This document shows positions 35,311-48,039 of a DNA stretch of 64,000 nt, piece by piece (position 1 is the stretch's first letter; the number at the start of each line of letters is the position of its first letter). Both the position numbers and the translations under genes were made by a program. The stretch covers positions 33,171,255-33,235,254 of the forward strand of contig CM047810.1 of NCBI GenBank assembly GCA_026214975.1, in the 5' to 3' direction. The notes under the pieces are model-generated. The model saw only the letters and a list, made by a program, of their open reading frames with translations, was not told the origin of the DNA and searched no databases. This DNA comes from Gentiana macrophylla (Eukaryota; Streptophyta; Magnoliopsida; Gentianales; Gentianaceae).

Positions 35311-38300
35311 AAAGTCATGACTGGTGGGGGAGATTTTAATGAGATTTGCTTTGCGCACGAGTATGAAGGGGCAAGTGATAGATTCGCTAATGCGATGCGT
35401 ACTTTCTGTGATGTTTTGTCGTATTGTGGTTTGATGGATATCCCGTTCCATGGCTCTCCCTTTACATGGTATAATGGCAGGAACTCGGCTCCAACGCGGC
35501 TTCGTTTGGACATGGTAATGGCTAGCCCAAGGTGGATTACTTTGTTCCCCAACCTGAATATTTTTCACATCTCGCATACACGGTCAGATCATGCACCACT
35601 CTTGCTAACGGATGTTAATGAGTTGAATTGAACCGAGAAGGCTTAATTCAGATTTTTACCCTAGGATCGATTGTAGGAACAATCAAAAGCGAGCTCCGTG
35701 ACCCCTAGGTATCCGTGTACCTAAGAACCTTGGATTAGGACCTCGACCTCCTAGATATCCTTGTATTTAAGAACCCCTGGTTTGCGAACACCACAAGGTA
35801 TGCTCACGACCTTGATAAGTTCTGGTTTGAGTACTCTACTTAGAACACTCACAAGTTCAAAAGAACTCAAATAATAATATTTCACTCAAAAGTTAACTGT
35901 GTATTGTTATCTATAAAATTACAAGTAGAATGCTTTATATAGGCTACAAAATAAAAGACTCACAATCCTAAGCAATATGGGACAAATTGACTTGTAATTC
36001 TGAGTGAAGTATTCAAACCCAGACTTATCAAGGTCGTGAGCATACCTTGTGGCGTTCACAAACCGAGGTTCTTAAATACAAGGATATCTAGGGGTCGAAG
36101 TCCTAATCCAAGGTTCTTAGGTACACGGATACCTAGGGGTCATGGTGCTCGCTTTTCATTGTTCCTGCAATCGATTTTAGGGTAAAAATCCGAATTGAGC
36201 CTTCTCAATTCACTTCATGAGCGCCTAGGTCCGAAGAAGAAATGGTTTGCTATTCCGCGATACGAGCCTTATTGGCTAGTGGACGAGGATTTCTCTGATC
36301 TCTTCGCTTCCTGCTGGTCGAGCTCCTCTATCGGAACACTGGCTGAGTTGCAACAGAAGGTTGTTGATGTCTGGTTTGCTTTGCGGATGTGGGGAAGGGT
36401 GCGCTATGGTAACATTGATACTATGTTGTGCCAGTTGACACAGGAGTTGGAGGCTTTGCAACAGGGAGACTGTTTTGATGGGCGTAAGAGAGGTTGTTTA
36501 TTTCGGAGATTGATCAGGTTGAATCCCTCAATGAGGGATTTTGGCGGCAACACAGAGTTGAGTGGCTTACATGCATTGACAAGAACACTTCCTACTTTCA
36601 TCATCATGCATCTTCACGGCGTGAGAGGAATTTGGTTCAATCCCTGAATGATGCTGACGGTAATATAATCACGGACGAAAAAGGTATGGCGTCGCTTATT
36701 ACTTCTTATATTGATTCCATCTTTTCTAGCTCGAATACAGGTGTGCCGGAGCTCGAGGACCTCACGTTCAAGCAAGTTATCCACCGCGATTCTCGGTGTC
36801 TTTCTATGGATTTCATTGAGGCGGAGGTATTTGCAGCTTTATCTCAGCTCCTTAGGTGTAAAGCACCGGGACCCGATGGTATGCACGTAATATTTCTACA
36901 GAAATGCTGGGATACTATAGGCCCGACGGTTTCACCCTTATCTTGGAATTCTTGAATGGGGGTTTGGATGTCTCTGTGCTTAATGAAACGTACATCTCGC
37001 TTATTTTGAAGATCAAGAAGCCAGCGGTAGTGCAAGTCTTGTGGCCTATCAGCCTCTGTAACTCTATTTACAAACCTATTTCACGGACAGTGGTCAATCT
37101 TCTTAAGCCGGTTATTGATTCGATAATCTCGGGGAACGAGAGTGCCTTTATATCTGGGAGACTTATTACTGATAATGCCATTGTAGCTTTTGAGGCTTTT
37201 CATTCTCTCACAGCAGACCTCTGGGGGAGTGACACCATGCAGCTCTGAACTTGATATGGCTAAAACTTTTGATAGGGTTGAGTGGGATTACTTATTTGTG
37301 GTCATGGGTGCGATGAATTTCCCTGCTAGGTTTCGGGTATTGCTTAATGGCCGGCCTACGTGACGGATCACACCTACACGTGGCATTCGGTAGGCGATCC
37401 GTTGTCACCTTTCATGTTCATCCTTTGTGCCGAGGGTCTTTTTGCGCTTATTCTTAAGGCAGTTGAGGAGGGGCTTTAGGGGATTTCTTTTGGCAGTCAA
37501 TGGGAGGTTTCTATTTCTCATTTGTTGTTTGTTGATGACAATCTTCTCTTCTTTAATGCTTTTGAGGCCGGGGCTGAGGTGGTCAGTGGTATTCTGGCTC
37601 GCTATGAGGGGTTGTCGGGTCAATGCATCAACACGCACAAATCAAGTTATTCTTCAGCAATTTGGTGTCGGTTGTTGATAGGGAGGATGCTATTCGGGTT
37701 CTGGTGTGCCGCTTGGCTTACGCACTGGTAAATACCTAGGGTTGCCTTTTATGATTGGAAAGTCTAAGTGGCAGGTGTTTCAATATATCAAGGATCGAGT
37801 TCTAAAAAAGCTTAGCGGTTGGAAGGATAAATTTCTATCTCCGGCAGCTCAGAAGACCCTTATCAAGAGTGTTTTGCAGGCAATCCCTACATATGTGATG
37901 CAGTGCTTTCTTATTCCTCAGGCCTTGATTGACACGATTGAGTCTATGATAAGGTGGTTTTTCTGAGGTGGTACAGAGGATAAGCGTAAGCTTCATTGGA
38001 AGAAGTGAGAGGTGTGCACTATGCCCAAGGACATGTGGGGGTTAGGCTTTCGAGACCAAGTGTTTTAATTTGGTGTTTCTAGCTTAGCAGGTGTGGCGGG
38101 TGCTTAAGATGCTGGATACTTTGGTGAGTTGGGTTCTCCAGACAAAATATTTTAGTCAGACCTTTGTGTTGGATGCACCCTTGAGGACTCGGTCTTCCTT
38201 TTTATGGCGTGTTATATTGCATGGCCGGGATTTCTTACACGTGGTTTGCTTTGGCAGGCAGGTGATGGTGATACGATCAACATTTATTCAGATGCTTGGC

Positions 38301-39540
38301 TTCCCCTCCAACACTCCTTTCGGGTAGGTTCAGTTATGCTTTCTTTGGATTCCAAGGTTTAGTCGCTTTTCAACCCTTACACGTGTTCTTGGGATCGGGA
38401 CTTGATCCAGAGTTTTTTCAATCCGCACGAGGCTCAGGCTATACTCAATATTCCTTTGTCGGTTGGGGTCACATTCAGAAGATATCATGTGGCACTATGA
38501 TCATCGTGGACGCTATTTGGTGAAATCTGGCCATCGGTTGGCTACCCAGTTTCATCATAGCATGCTTTTGTAGTCTAGGCCCTCGACAACTGGACATAAG
38601 GATGGAGTTTGGCGCCATCTTTGGTCTTTGCCGGTTCATCCGCAAGTTGCACATTTTCTGTGATGGTGTCTGCATGATTGCTTATCGGTTGGGGAGTCGA
38701 TGCGGAAGAAGGACATGGGTAGTGGTGCTTGTGATTTATGTGGGCATAATTTAGAGTATCTTTGGCATACTTTGTTCCATTGTGCAAGTGGGATAGAGTG
38801 GGGGGTATAGCCCTTGAAGGAGGCCTTCGGAGGAGTTTGGATTTCCGATCGTTACTGGGGTACCTCTTCTCTGCATGCGATGAGGGGAATTTCTGGCCAC
38901 TACCTTGTGGTATATCTGGAAGGAGCGACGTGCGTGGTTGTTCGGTGGCCAGGCTGTGGATATTGGCAGACTTGTTGCGACTGCGGAGTCTGATGCTCGG
39001 GAATACGCGGATCTCTTGCGGTCTCCCCTTCACGAGATAGTTACTTCATCGTGGCCTACCACTTAGCAACCGCTTGTTGGTAGCCATGCAAAGATTCACG
39101 TGAATGCGGCGCTTTTTGTGGATGAGGCGCTTATGGGGCCGTGGTGCGGGAGTCGGATGATCAGTTGATACGTTCTTGCTCGGGCAGATTAGACAGAAAT
39201 TCTAATGTGGATTTTGCAGAGCTTGGTGCTATTTATAGGGGCCTACTCTTGGCCCGTGAGTGGGGTATCGTTCTATATGTGTGGAGTCTGATTCCCTCTC
39301 GTGCATTCAGCACCTTCAGTCCCCAGCTGATGATCTAACCTCTATTGGTTGTTTGGTCCAAGATTGCCTCCATTTGCCTGGTTTTTTCAACGCACTTTTG
39401 TTTTCTTTTATTAAAAGATCTCGCAATAGGCCGGCTCATCTCTTAGCCCATGAGGGTTTAGCTTACCTAGGTTTTGTGGATATGCGTTCTTGTTGCTTGT
39501 ATTTTTTATTTACCTTAATAATATTGTTTGGTTAAAAAGA
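35311..39540 (+). mobile_element. 5'-truncated L1-type LINE with RNase H domain (broken)
   Basis: No LTRs. It begins inside the apurinic endonuclease domain (GGDFNEI, about 35325-35345; SDHAPLL, about 35585-35605), so ORF1 and the endonuclease N-terminus are missing. After a nested MITE come CKAPGPDGMH (about 36857), RPISLCNSIYKPISR, SAFISGRLITDNAIVAFE (about 37139-37192), the RT motif LDMAKTFDRVEWD (about 37250-37288), FVDDNLLFF (about 37528-37554, the FADD-type box) and KLSGWKDKFLSPAAQKTLI. A zinc-binding part (about 38090-38770) and an RNase H-like end (VHVNAALF, FAELGAIYRGLLLAREWGI, NRPAHLLAHEGLAY, about 39100-39470) complete it. Many stops and shifts. No poly(A) tail was recognised. Confidence 0.88.
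35624..36212. mobile_element. Foldback MITE (about 589 bp) inside the LINE
   Basis: Arms of about 200 bp are inverted copies: gagaaggcttaattcag...aggtatgctcacgacc at the left and ggtcgtgagcatacct...aattgagccttctc at the right, with about 170 bp between. Candidate 9-bp duplications gttaatgag (35614-35622) and cttcatgag (36213-36221) agree at 7 of 9 positions. Removing it joins LINE coding sequence on both sides. The duplication length suggests a Mutator-like origin. Confidence 0.78.
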
Positions 39541-39559
39541 ATCTAATAGTAAATATGTA

Positions 39560-40265
39560 TGTTACATTTAGATCCACCTAAAATATTCATGCATGAAAAT
39601 CCGTTAAAGATATGTAAAATACATGCTTTTTATATTATGCATTACATCTTAAGCAATATGGTAGAATTTACATCTACAAGTATCTAAATGTCACTGCACT
39701 ATTTGCCGAGAACCATGGCTCAACAATTATCACACCTCAACCAATATAATAAAATATATCACCATTTCACCAATTAAAAATACATAATTTGTATGTATGT
39801 GTGTATTTTGCCTATTTTCTTTTTAAACTAATGCGTGGTTTATCTAGTAGTCTTCATACAAGAATTCATGTGATTAGATAGTAAATATTTAAGTACAAAT
39901 TATTAAAACCAGCAGTTTTATGGTGGTCCTGAATCACCATGTCATAGTCGTTATTTCAAAAGGAATTCTTAAAAAAATGGTAAAATTGTAAAAAGCATGA
40001 CATTTATATTTTACACGGTCAGATCTCATGTGTTATTTTGATTTCTTTTGGTCATGGATCATCAAATCATATCTGGTCCACAATCATGATAAAATTTGCG
40101 TATTAAACCAATCGGATCCACATAAAGATCCGTAAAATACATGTTATGTGCATTATGGTTGTAAGTACTTACTAAATAAATCGGATCCACATAAAATACA
40201 AATGCATAGAAATTTGTTAAAGATGCGTAAAATACATGATATGCATTATCATTGGAAATGTTATT
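39560..40265 (+). repeat. Three dispersed copies of a ~90-bp AT-rich repeat
   Basis: The shared order ggatccac.taaa, gcat.gaaaat.cgttaaagat.cgtaaaatacatg and tatgcatta occurs at about 39570-39650 and 40183-40255, with a shorter copy at about 40113-40160. The function is unknown. Confidence 0.6.
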
Positions 40266-40489
40266 TTCTAACATATTTTTTTTTTTTTTTCAGCTAAAAA
40301 ATAAACATTTTTTGGATAAAAATAAAAATAAATAAAGATTGGGGTGACGAATATTAACATATGACAAGACAAGTATGTCTGTTGTATTTGCTTGTAATGG
40401 GTCTCAGAAACAAATTATTTATCTATCATTCCAATATGCATACATGCACACGTATTTATGTATGAATGTACGTATGTAATATGGTATGA

Positions 40490-41185
40490 TCCGGAAATCA
40501 TACGCGTGCCACTCTTTAGGTCTCAATCGGGTCATTTTTGTGCCGACCTAAGCCAAGCCCGATAATTGGGCCTCACACTTAGATATTTCAACTAAGGCTC
40601 TGCCGACCACATTCTGGTCGCTCTCGGAGTTCGGGTCACCTCCACAATCGAATCATTATCTCAATTCGGTCTAATCCACTTCCAACTCAGATACCGACAT
40701 AATGCAGAGTATTTATCGTCATGTATCACTGACCTGATGATCCACTCATCCGAGTCGCTCATGAAAAAATCAGGTCGCCTCTGACCTCTCCATAGACGTT
40801 TACCGTGCAGAAATGGGCAGATCTCATGGTTGATTCTCCATCAACTACCATAATCCATGATTGATCACATCTTACGATTTTAGCTCAATTGAATCATGAT
40901 TGCCCCACGATTGGCCTCACACAGGCTCTACAATCAATGAATTCGTGCATTAACTCCCCACGAAGGAGTTTAATAAAATGATCGCAATCCTCACAATTCA
41001 GAACTACGTTAATTAGATTGATCTCATACAATACATACGTTGGTAATCTCATGCATACGCTGCAGTCATAAATCCTTAAGAACAACATCATTTTGCTGAT
41101 TGGTTTTCTCTCAAACTACTCGAAAATACACCATGACGATTTCTAAGCATCGTCAGTATGTATTTATATGAGAGAATATGCTTTT
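40490..41185 (-). repeat. GC-richer block with a minus-strand TATA box, possible solo LTR
   Basis: About 700 bp stands out from AT-rich flanks. On the minus strand, ctcatataaatacatac (about 41161-41178) is a good TATA box followed by non-coding leader-like sequence, as in plant LTRs. Termini and a target duplication could not be fixed. It may also be a promoter of an unseen transcript. Confidence 0.3.
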
Positions 41186-41470
41186 ATTTATTTTTTTATT
41201 TTGGATCTGAATTTTTATTTAATGCAATAAAGATTATGATAGAGATAATTAATTATACGATTGACTTTGAATATAGATTACGCAAATGAAACGTGAATGC
41301 CATTATGTCCACTTACATCTGTCTCTGAATTGTATAAACTTGTAGGCCGGAAATTTTCACATTATCTTTATGGTACGATAATTTGATAGCAATACTGCTC
41401 TATATATAAATGAGATTCGACAGATGAGAAGCCAAACGACCCAAATGTATGGACCGCATGGTGCCTTAAG

Positions 41471-41496
41471 ATATTATTATTATTATTATTATTATA
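41471..41496. repeat. (ATT)n microsatellite
   Basis: About eight ATT units. Confidence 0.9.
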
Positions 41497-41520
41497 GCAC
41501 CGCATGGTCACTCGATTGCA

Positions 41521-41743
41521 TACTACGTCCGTCCCAAAATAATCATTTGAATTTAATTAATACGGAGTACAATAGTTTTAAATGTATGAAATGTGGTTGA
41601 ATATATATAATAAATAATAAATAAAGATAAAATAGGTAAAATATATTAAATGCTTTATTGATATTTCAAATTAACTTATATTATAGTATATTACAGGAAA
41701 AATAGAAAAACTAAATGAAATTATATTTGATACGGAGGCGGTA
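41521..41743. mobile_element. Stowaway-like MITE (Tc1/mariner type)
   Basis: Left end tactacgtccgtcccaaaat; the right end is the complement of taccgcctccgtatcaaat. TA lies at both borders. The 223-bp length and cctccgtccc-type ends are those of Stowaway elements. Confidence 0.75.
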
Positions 41744-42039
41744 TTACGGTTTTACAATTCATGTGAATGTTATTTTCGTTCTCAATTTTGTTTCGGAATC
41801 ACCTTAAATTCCTTTGATATTTTGAGATGAAGTTACAGTGTTTAAACTGTACTAGTAAACTGTACTAGTACAGTAGTACTTTACAAATAAACAAAAATGA
41901 AAACAAGTTTCTCACAAGAAAGAAAAAAATGAAAACTTTTGTCATCCGACAAAAGGTTACTGGAGGGAGGTTATAGCTGTTGGGTTTTTGACCCGAAGAG
42001 CTTTGTTTTTGACGACAAGCTCGGAACAGTCGGAACTTA

Positions 42040-42463
42040 GAGCAACTCTAATGGTGATCGGGGGAGAAACTTGTTGATTGTTGATATTGGATTGACGTGG
42101 TGAAAGATAAGTATAAGATAAATATAAGGGATTGTAGAGATAATTTTTATGTACTGTGATGTTGTAATGGTGATAAAGATAAAAGAATTGTATGAATTAT
42201 TTATGCGTGATTAGATGTTATAATGATGATAAATATTTGAATTTATTGATAAAATAATATTAAATATTGATAAAAAAAAGGTTTGACACACATTTTGAGA
42301 GAGAACATTGTCTCTTTGGCTCTCTCAAAATAGACAAGAGAGAGAGCCTCCAAAAAAAAGTTGTCTAGTTTGCACCCATTATTTTACATTTGTACAATTA
42401 TCTATTCTATTCTATCAAAAGTGAAGGAAGAATATTTCCACAATTGCATTAGTATGGTTGCTC
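42040..42463. mobile_element. Tourist-like MITE (PIF/Harbinger type)
   Basis: Left end gagcaactctaatggtgat; right end (complement) gagcaaccatactaatgca. It is flanked by the 3-bp duplication tta (42037-42039 and 42464-42466). 424 bp, non-coding. Confidence 0.78.
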
Positions 42464-42624
42464 TTATAATTCTGACCGTCCCTGAAATGGTTTTTATTTT
42501 TTTAATATTTATTATTATTATTTATTAATTTATATTTATCGACTTTATTAAAAATACTGCATAGCAGTTTCATTTAAAATGAAGTGATAGATGGAATAAT
42601 TAAAACTACATAAATTATATTTTG

Positions 42625-43212
42625 CTACGATGCACCGACACTTCAATTCTGTTGTCGTGCCGCGTCCGACACAACATGACACTTTACATTACACATTTGT
42701 CCAACGCGTGTCGGCTGATTAAATTAATATTATTTAAAATTTGAATATCCGGCACGCTTCCGACACACTGTCGACACTCCCCGACACTCATGAACCCAAA
42801 TTTTTTTTTTTTTATAATTTTTTTCCTTTATTTAAGTTTTCTTCAATGGAAACGTTAAAATACGTGATTTTCATTTCTATAATAATTAAATAAATAATAC
42901 GCCGTATCAAATTATATGTTTTTTTGTTGATAAACAATAATTTTTACAATTTGTAATATTTTGAAGGTCAATAAAAATTTCTTTTGACACTGTATAAATA
43001 TCGAATATCTATTCTAGATCTTCGTTGAGTTTATGTAATACTTATCTTATTTTGTCTAGTTTTTTCAGATGTTTACGAATATTTTTTTGATAAATTGAAT
43101 TATATATATATATATATAACGTGTCGGCGGCACGTCGTGTCCTTAAATTTTGGAATTAGCCGTATTGCCGTTTCTGTGTCGTGTCGTGCGACGTGTCCTT
43201 GTCTGTGCAACA
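42625..43212. repeat. Inverted-repeat element with cgacac/gtgtcg-rich ends
   Basis: The left part (gatgcaccgacact, cgtgtcggc, ccgacacactgtcgacac) and the right part (gtgtcggcggcacgtcgtg, gtgtcgtgcgacgtgtcc, gtctgtgcaac) are roughly inverted copies around an AT-rich centre. Borders are uncertain and no target duplication was found. Confidence 0.45.
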
Positions 43213-44431
43213 TAAATATTCTAAATATAAATTGTGTGTTTGAGATTGTTCCGCCCGTTACTTCACTTTAAATGGAGTTACTATTTAAACATCTCGTGAC
43301 TTTATAGGAAGAATGTTAAAGTCATCACATTACCTTCCTTAATTGGGGGTGAACAAAAAATTTAGAAACAAACCAATCGGTCATATTAGATCAAATCAAA
43401 TCAAATCTGAAAAACATAAACCTTGATTTTCAGTCGGTTTTCGTCAGTATAATTTGGTATTACTTTGAAAAAGTTAAAACAGTTTCAAACCTGCTACCTA
43501 CTTCCATCTATTATGTAAATTATATGTATAATGTATGTTTGCTTTGCTCTGACTCATCCCATTTACATTTTGTAATTGGAATATTACTAATCATCACTCG
43601 TTTCATATCCTAAACATTTGGCTTTTTGTGATCATTCCTCTCACACATCTCCAATATTCTTATCTCATTAGACAACACAACACAAATCAAACTTGAGGTT
43701 ATCTGTATCTAAATCTATGATTACTTGGTTGGCATAGCATGCTATGTGCTTACTTTCTCTATACCTATGTATATGTTTAGGGGAGCGTTGGTTAACGGAG
43801 ATATAACATACTTGAAAACATTATAATGGATGATATTTGAAACAATCAAAAGAGGGAGATTGTTGAGTAATTTGACTCTCAAACCCTAGTTTAACACAAC
43901 TTGTATCTCAATAATTAAGTGACTAATGGGATTTGAATTGAATGATTAATCTTTATAATTCATTCATTATAATTGATTTTATGTGTTAATTCAAAATCAT
44001 GTCATTAAAGATCAATTTCATGTCATTATTGAGTGCATATTTGTATCATTTTGCATGAATTAATGCCAACTGAAGTGTAGTGCTTATAGTAATGGCACAA
44101 AGCTTCAATGATTTAATTCAGGTATTATACAAGTGTCTACACAGATTGAACGATGATGCATCCCAATCAGAAGACAAATTTGTATAAAGACATCAAAGGT
44201 TTTATCATACTTAGTATGATCTATTGTACATTTGAAGGTGTCAACTTGTGATACAACATGGTACACTTATACATCATGTATGGATACGCAATACAAGATA
44301 TTTATTAGCTTTTAAGAGCTTTTATCCGGATACAAGATCAAGTGTTTGATCCAGTGGTCCAAGACAAGCCATTTTCATCCACTTGCATTATGTAAGTACA
44401 CATGTCATGTCTAGAGTGCTTTATCTCTTGG
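43213..44431. other. Intergenic 5' of element D
   Basis: No reading frame. A purine-rich agagggagat followed by tgttgagtaatttgac (about 43852-43878) looks like a polypurine tract joined to an LTR start, but no partner was found. Confidence 0.4.
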
Positions 44432-44938
44432 TATTAAAGGTGACTTGATCTCTAATCTTGTGGAACTAATATGTTAGTCAGCTGAGTGATGGTCAGCTGA
44501 TTACGTGTATTCAATCTGTGAAAGTCAGCCGGTGAAGTCAGCGGAGATTTCTCTGTTTCAGCAGTCTGTTGAGTCTGTTGCGTTCTTGAATACAGCTGAA
44601 TTCTGCGTCTCGGCCATGGTTAGCTGAGTTGGGTCAGCAGAGTGGTACCCACATCTGGGCATTTATGGTAGTTTCACTGGAGATCCTTTGGCGGTTAAGG
44701 TTTAGAGATCCGTGCCTATAAATACTCATCTTGTAATCAATGTAAAAGTGTGTAAAAACAAAGAATTTCAGTGCATAATAAATATATCTTTTATGTCCGT
44801 GGAGTAGTCGGCACAACGCTGGAAACCAAGTTAAATCCCGTGTTCCTCTTATTTCCATTCATCTTGTTGATTGTTTATCTTTAGATTGCATTTGTTATTA
44901 TCTTGTTTTGTCATATGGATTTTCTTCATGTTATAACA
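44432..44938 (+). repeat. 5' LTR of element D
   Basis: About 507 bp, similar to 25871-26464. TATA box tataaata at 44717-44724. It shares gtccgtggagtagtcggcac and ends ttataaca. The start is judged by alignment with A and may be off by a few bases. Confidence 0.8.
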
Positions 44939-44941
44939 AAC

Positions 44942-44953
44942 TGGTATCAGAGC
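44942..44953 (+). promoter_or_regulatory. Primer binding site of element D
   Basis: tggtatcagagc, initiator tRNA-Met type, three bases after the LTR. Confidence 0.9.
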
Positions 44954-45053
44954 GAGGCTCTGGGAATCATATGTACGAACGGAGTTTATCTTCACCAAGA
45001 CCATCACCAGTGCTAGGCTTCTGTGATAAAAGTTATATTCTTTGGCAAGAAAG

Positions 45054-45780
45054 ATGTTTGCAGTTAACGCAAAAATCGACAAGTTTACAGGAAGAAACAG
45101 TTTCAGTCTGTGGCAAATCAAGATGCGGGCCTTGTCAAAGCAACAAGGGTTGTGGACACCTTTATCTGGTAAAGGAGATGCCAGTTCTACATATTATTCC
45201 AGTATGGAAGAGAAAGCACATTCAACCATATGTTGTGCTTATCTGATGATGTTATCACTTAAGTTGCTGAGGAAGACACAGCTGCCAAGTTGTGGTTGAA
45301 ACTTGAAAGCATGTATATAACTAAGTCATTAACCAACAAGTTGCTGCTGAAGCAGAGACTTTTCTGTCTGAGGATGCATGAGGGGGCTCAGCTGAACATA
45401 ATATTACTTGATCTCAGGAATACTGATGTTAAGATTGAGGATGAAGATGCAACCCTGATTTTGTTGGTATCACTATCAGCTTCCTATGAGAACTTTATGC
45501 AGTACTTCATAGTTGGGAAGAATACAATGGCTTTGGAGGATGTGTGGTCAGCCTTACATGCAAGGGAGCTGAGACATAAGGTAGCAGGTACAGACAATTA
45601 GGCTGCTGGACTAGTAATCTACCGCAGCAGTGGGAAAGGGCAGGGACAGAAGAAATTCAATAAATATGAGTCCAAAGATCTGAAGTTCACAGATGTCTGT
45701 AATTACTGTAAGGAGCAGGGGCATTGGAAGTCTAATTGTCCGAAGAAGAAAATGCAGTGGGAGAGCAATTCCGCACAACT
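45054..45780 (+). pseudogene. Copia D gag (broken)
   Basis: ATG at 45054: MFAVNAKIDKFTGRNSFSLW, then frameshifts near 45235-45290. The second frame has KLESMYITKSLTNKLLLKQR and LLVSLSASYENF. The CCHC knuckle CNYCKEQGHWKSNC is at about 45700-45742. Compared with A, the HLDQLNT segment has lost about 15 bases (about 45395). The gene is split by element G shortly after the knuckle. Confidence 0.85.
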
Positions 45781-45799
45781 TGCTTGTGGGCTGTTTGAG

Positions 45800-46395
45800 T
45801 GACGATCTGAGGTTTCACTCCCTCCACGTGTCGTCTATCGGTTGGTCATCATATTACAAAATAACTCCGGTATATCCATGTCGATGCCCAGGCTCGAGGC
45901 CAAGGCCATCATATAAAAGCCAGGCTACAACTATCAACTGTCGACGACCGAGCAGTGTGAGATGACAAGTCCATAAGGATAGAGTCCACACCGGCTAGCG
46001 ATTGTGGGATAACGAGTCCAGAGTCGATCACCCGCAGTCGGAAGTATCGACTCGAGCATGTGGTCCACACCACACCGTTTGTCCAGCCCACCCACGATAG
46101 CTTGGGCAAGGTCAAGGCCCATTTAAGTGGTAAAGGTGACAATAATACAAGCCGACTTAACCTTAGGGTTTAGGCAAGTATGATCACTATAAATACCCCA
46201 TTCCAGGAACTACGTAAGGCTTGATTCCTGGAACCTAACAGGATACGTAGGCAATCCAAGATACAGTCTTGGACTCAGCCGCAAACCTAAAAATCCACCA
46301 CCTCATTCCTCTTTTTGGCATTAGGGTTCTTGTGTGTTCATCACTAGATTAAATTAGGGCTCAAATCATCAAGGTGACCTAATTTGTCATCGTCA
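45800..46395 (+). repeat. 5' LTR of element G
   Basis: Begins tgacgatctg and ends catcgtca; TATA box tataaata at 46188-46195. Same length (596 bp) as the 3' LTR, with scattered substitutions and compensating small indels. Confidence 0.92.
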
Positions 46396-46396
46396 T

Positions 46397-46412
46397 TGGC
46401 GCTAGAAGGAGG
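46397..46412 (+). promoter_or_regulatory. Primer binding site of element G
   Basis: tggcgctagaaggagg, one base after the LTR end. Sites beginning tggcgc are usual in Tat-type elements. Confidence 0.75.
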
Positions 46413-46443
46413 GCTTTCTATTGATAGAATACGCAAAAACACG

Positions 46444-48016
46444 ATGCCTCCCAAGAAAACCGCATCCAAAACTGCATCTAAGGCAGTCGATCAAAGCTCC
46501 CAGATGAACGAACCAATCGATCCTGATATGCAAGGAGACGAAGATCCCGCCTTGGATCTTATTCAACACGATCCTCAGCAGAAACAGGGGGAAAAAGATC
46601 CAGTTTTGAATCTTGTCCAGGAGACCCACCAACCAGAAAAGCAAGCCCTTACTCCAGAATATCGGGCGCTTGCGGATCGATTAAGCGAGGGGCAAATTTG
46701 GAGGTAATGTCCGAATAATAGCGAGGCGATTCGGTGGCGTGGCGGCGCGGAGCCGCCCAGAAAGCAGCCATGGCGGAAGCGGCGAGAAAGAAGTAGTGGA
46801 CAAGCCTAAACCGACTCACAGGGGCGAAGTAAGAAGCGCATCATCCGGCTTCGGTGGAAAGGAAGAGAGCGTGAGATCCACGAGAAACACCGAAGAGTGG
46901 GCGATGAGCGGCGCCAGGGAGGAGTTGAATGCAATTTTGGGAAAGAATCAAGTATCGTTGTGGCTCGAGTCTCCTTCACGAAGGAGATCGAAGCTTTCCT
47001 AAACCAAGGGGTTCAAGATACGAAAATAGAGCCTATGATGGCACCACCGACCCGGAGGACCATCTCCATAGGTATCTATCGCAAATGAGGTTGGATGGGG
47101 CACCCGATGCAATGCGTTGTCGGGCATTGAGACGTTACTCGTAGGTCGAGCAAGAGAATGGTTCACAAAGCTACGACCAGGGTCGATCTCGATTCGCCAT
47201 GCTCGCTTTCGAAAGTTCCGAGACGCGTTTATAGTCAACAAGAAGTTTCATCCGGCGCCACACACCTCATGAACGTAAGGCAAAGAAAAAGATGAAACGA
47301 TGATGGAATACGAAGAGGTTTAATCTCGAGGCCATGCGAGTCAAGGACGAGATGACCGACTTACGATCACATCGTTTGTAGGGGCTGCGTAATACTAAGT
47401 TATATATGAAGTTGAGCGAGACGTTTCCCATACCATGGACGAACGCGTCAACGTGGTACATCGATTACGTCAAGGGAAGAGGCGGTGCGAAGGCACACCT
47501 AATCCACCTGGATGGAATCCAGAAGGACACCGAGGTCCGAGCGAGAATCACCCAAGAGGCGGGATGTTGAGAGTAAGCCATCGGTTTGGGACCGTATCGA
47601 CACATCCACCTCGGACCGTGGGGCAAGAAGGACCTCACGTGATAAGGACTTTATCCCGCTCAATCGACCTCGATCGAGGTGTTGTCGATTATGCTTTCAA
47701 AAAACTTGGCGAGAAACCGCCACCGTTGAAAAAACCTCGAGAGAGGAGGAACGCAAGCAAATATTATGATTTTCACGAAGACATAGGTCATACGACGAGG
47801 ATCAGATCGACTGAAGAGAGATATCGACGCCTCGCATTCGAGGAAGGAAAGCTAGACGAAGTTGTTGACAGATCTCGATATGATGGGCCCGGGCGTGGAG
47901 AATTCAAGAGGAAAAACTCCGATCAAGACAGAATCGAGGTCGAGATGTCCAGAGGCGAAGGATCGGTCACCTCAGAGGAATCGATCCCCGGTCGGGAAGG
48001 AAACAACGAGAGATAA
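46444..48016 (+). pseudogene. Tat element G gag (broken)
   Basis: The ATG at 46444 gives MPPKKTASKTASKAVDQSSQ, a basic N-terminus. The frame stops at about 46707. The Retrotrans_gag core is recognisable as YDGTTDPEDHLHRYLSQMRL plus GAPDAMRCRALRR (about 47036-47135), then WFTKL-like sequence. A C-terminal YYDFHEDIGHTTRIRSTEE (about 47764-47818) corresponds to the Cys/His motif of Tat gags, with Tyr at the first Cys position. At least four frameshifts. Confidence 0.82.
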
Positions 48017-48039
48017 CTTTGGTGGGACAGTGCGAAGAA

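Noticed and set aside
43852..43878. Polypurine tract plus LTR start 5' of element D
   Set aside because: Suggestive sequence only; no partner LTR or pol sequence was found, so it is not listed as an element.
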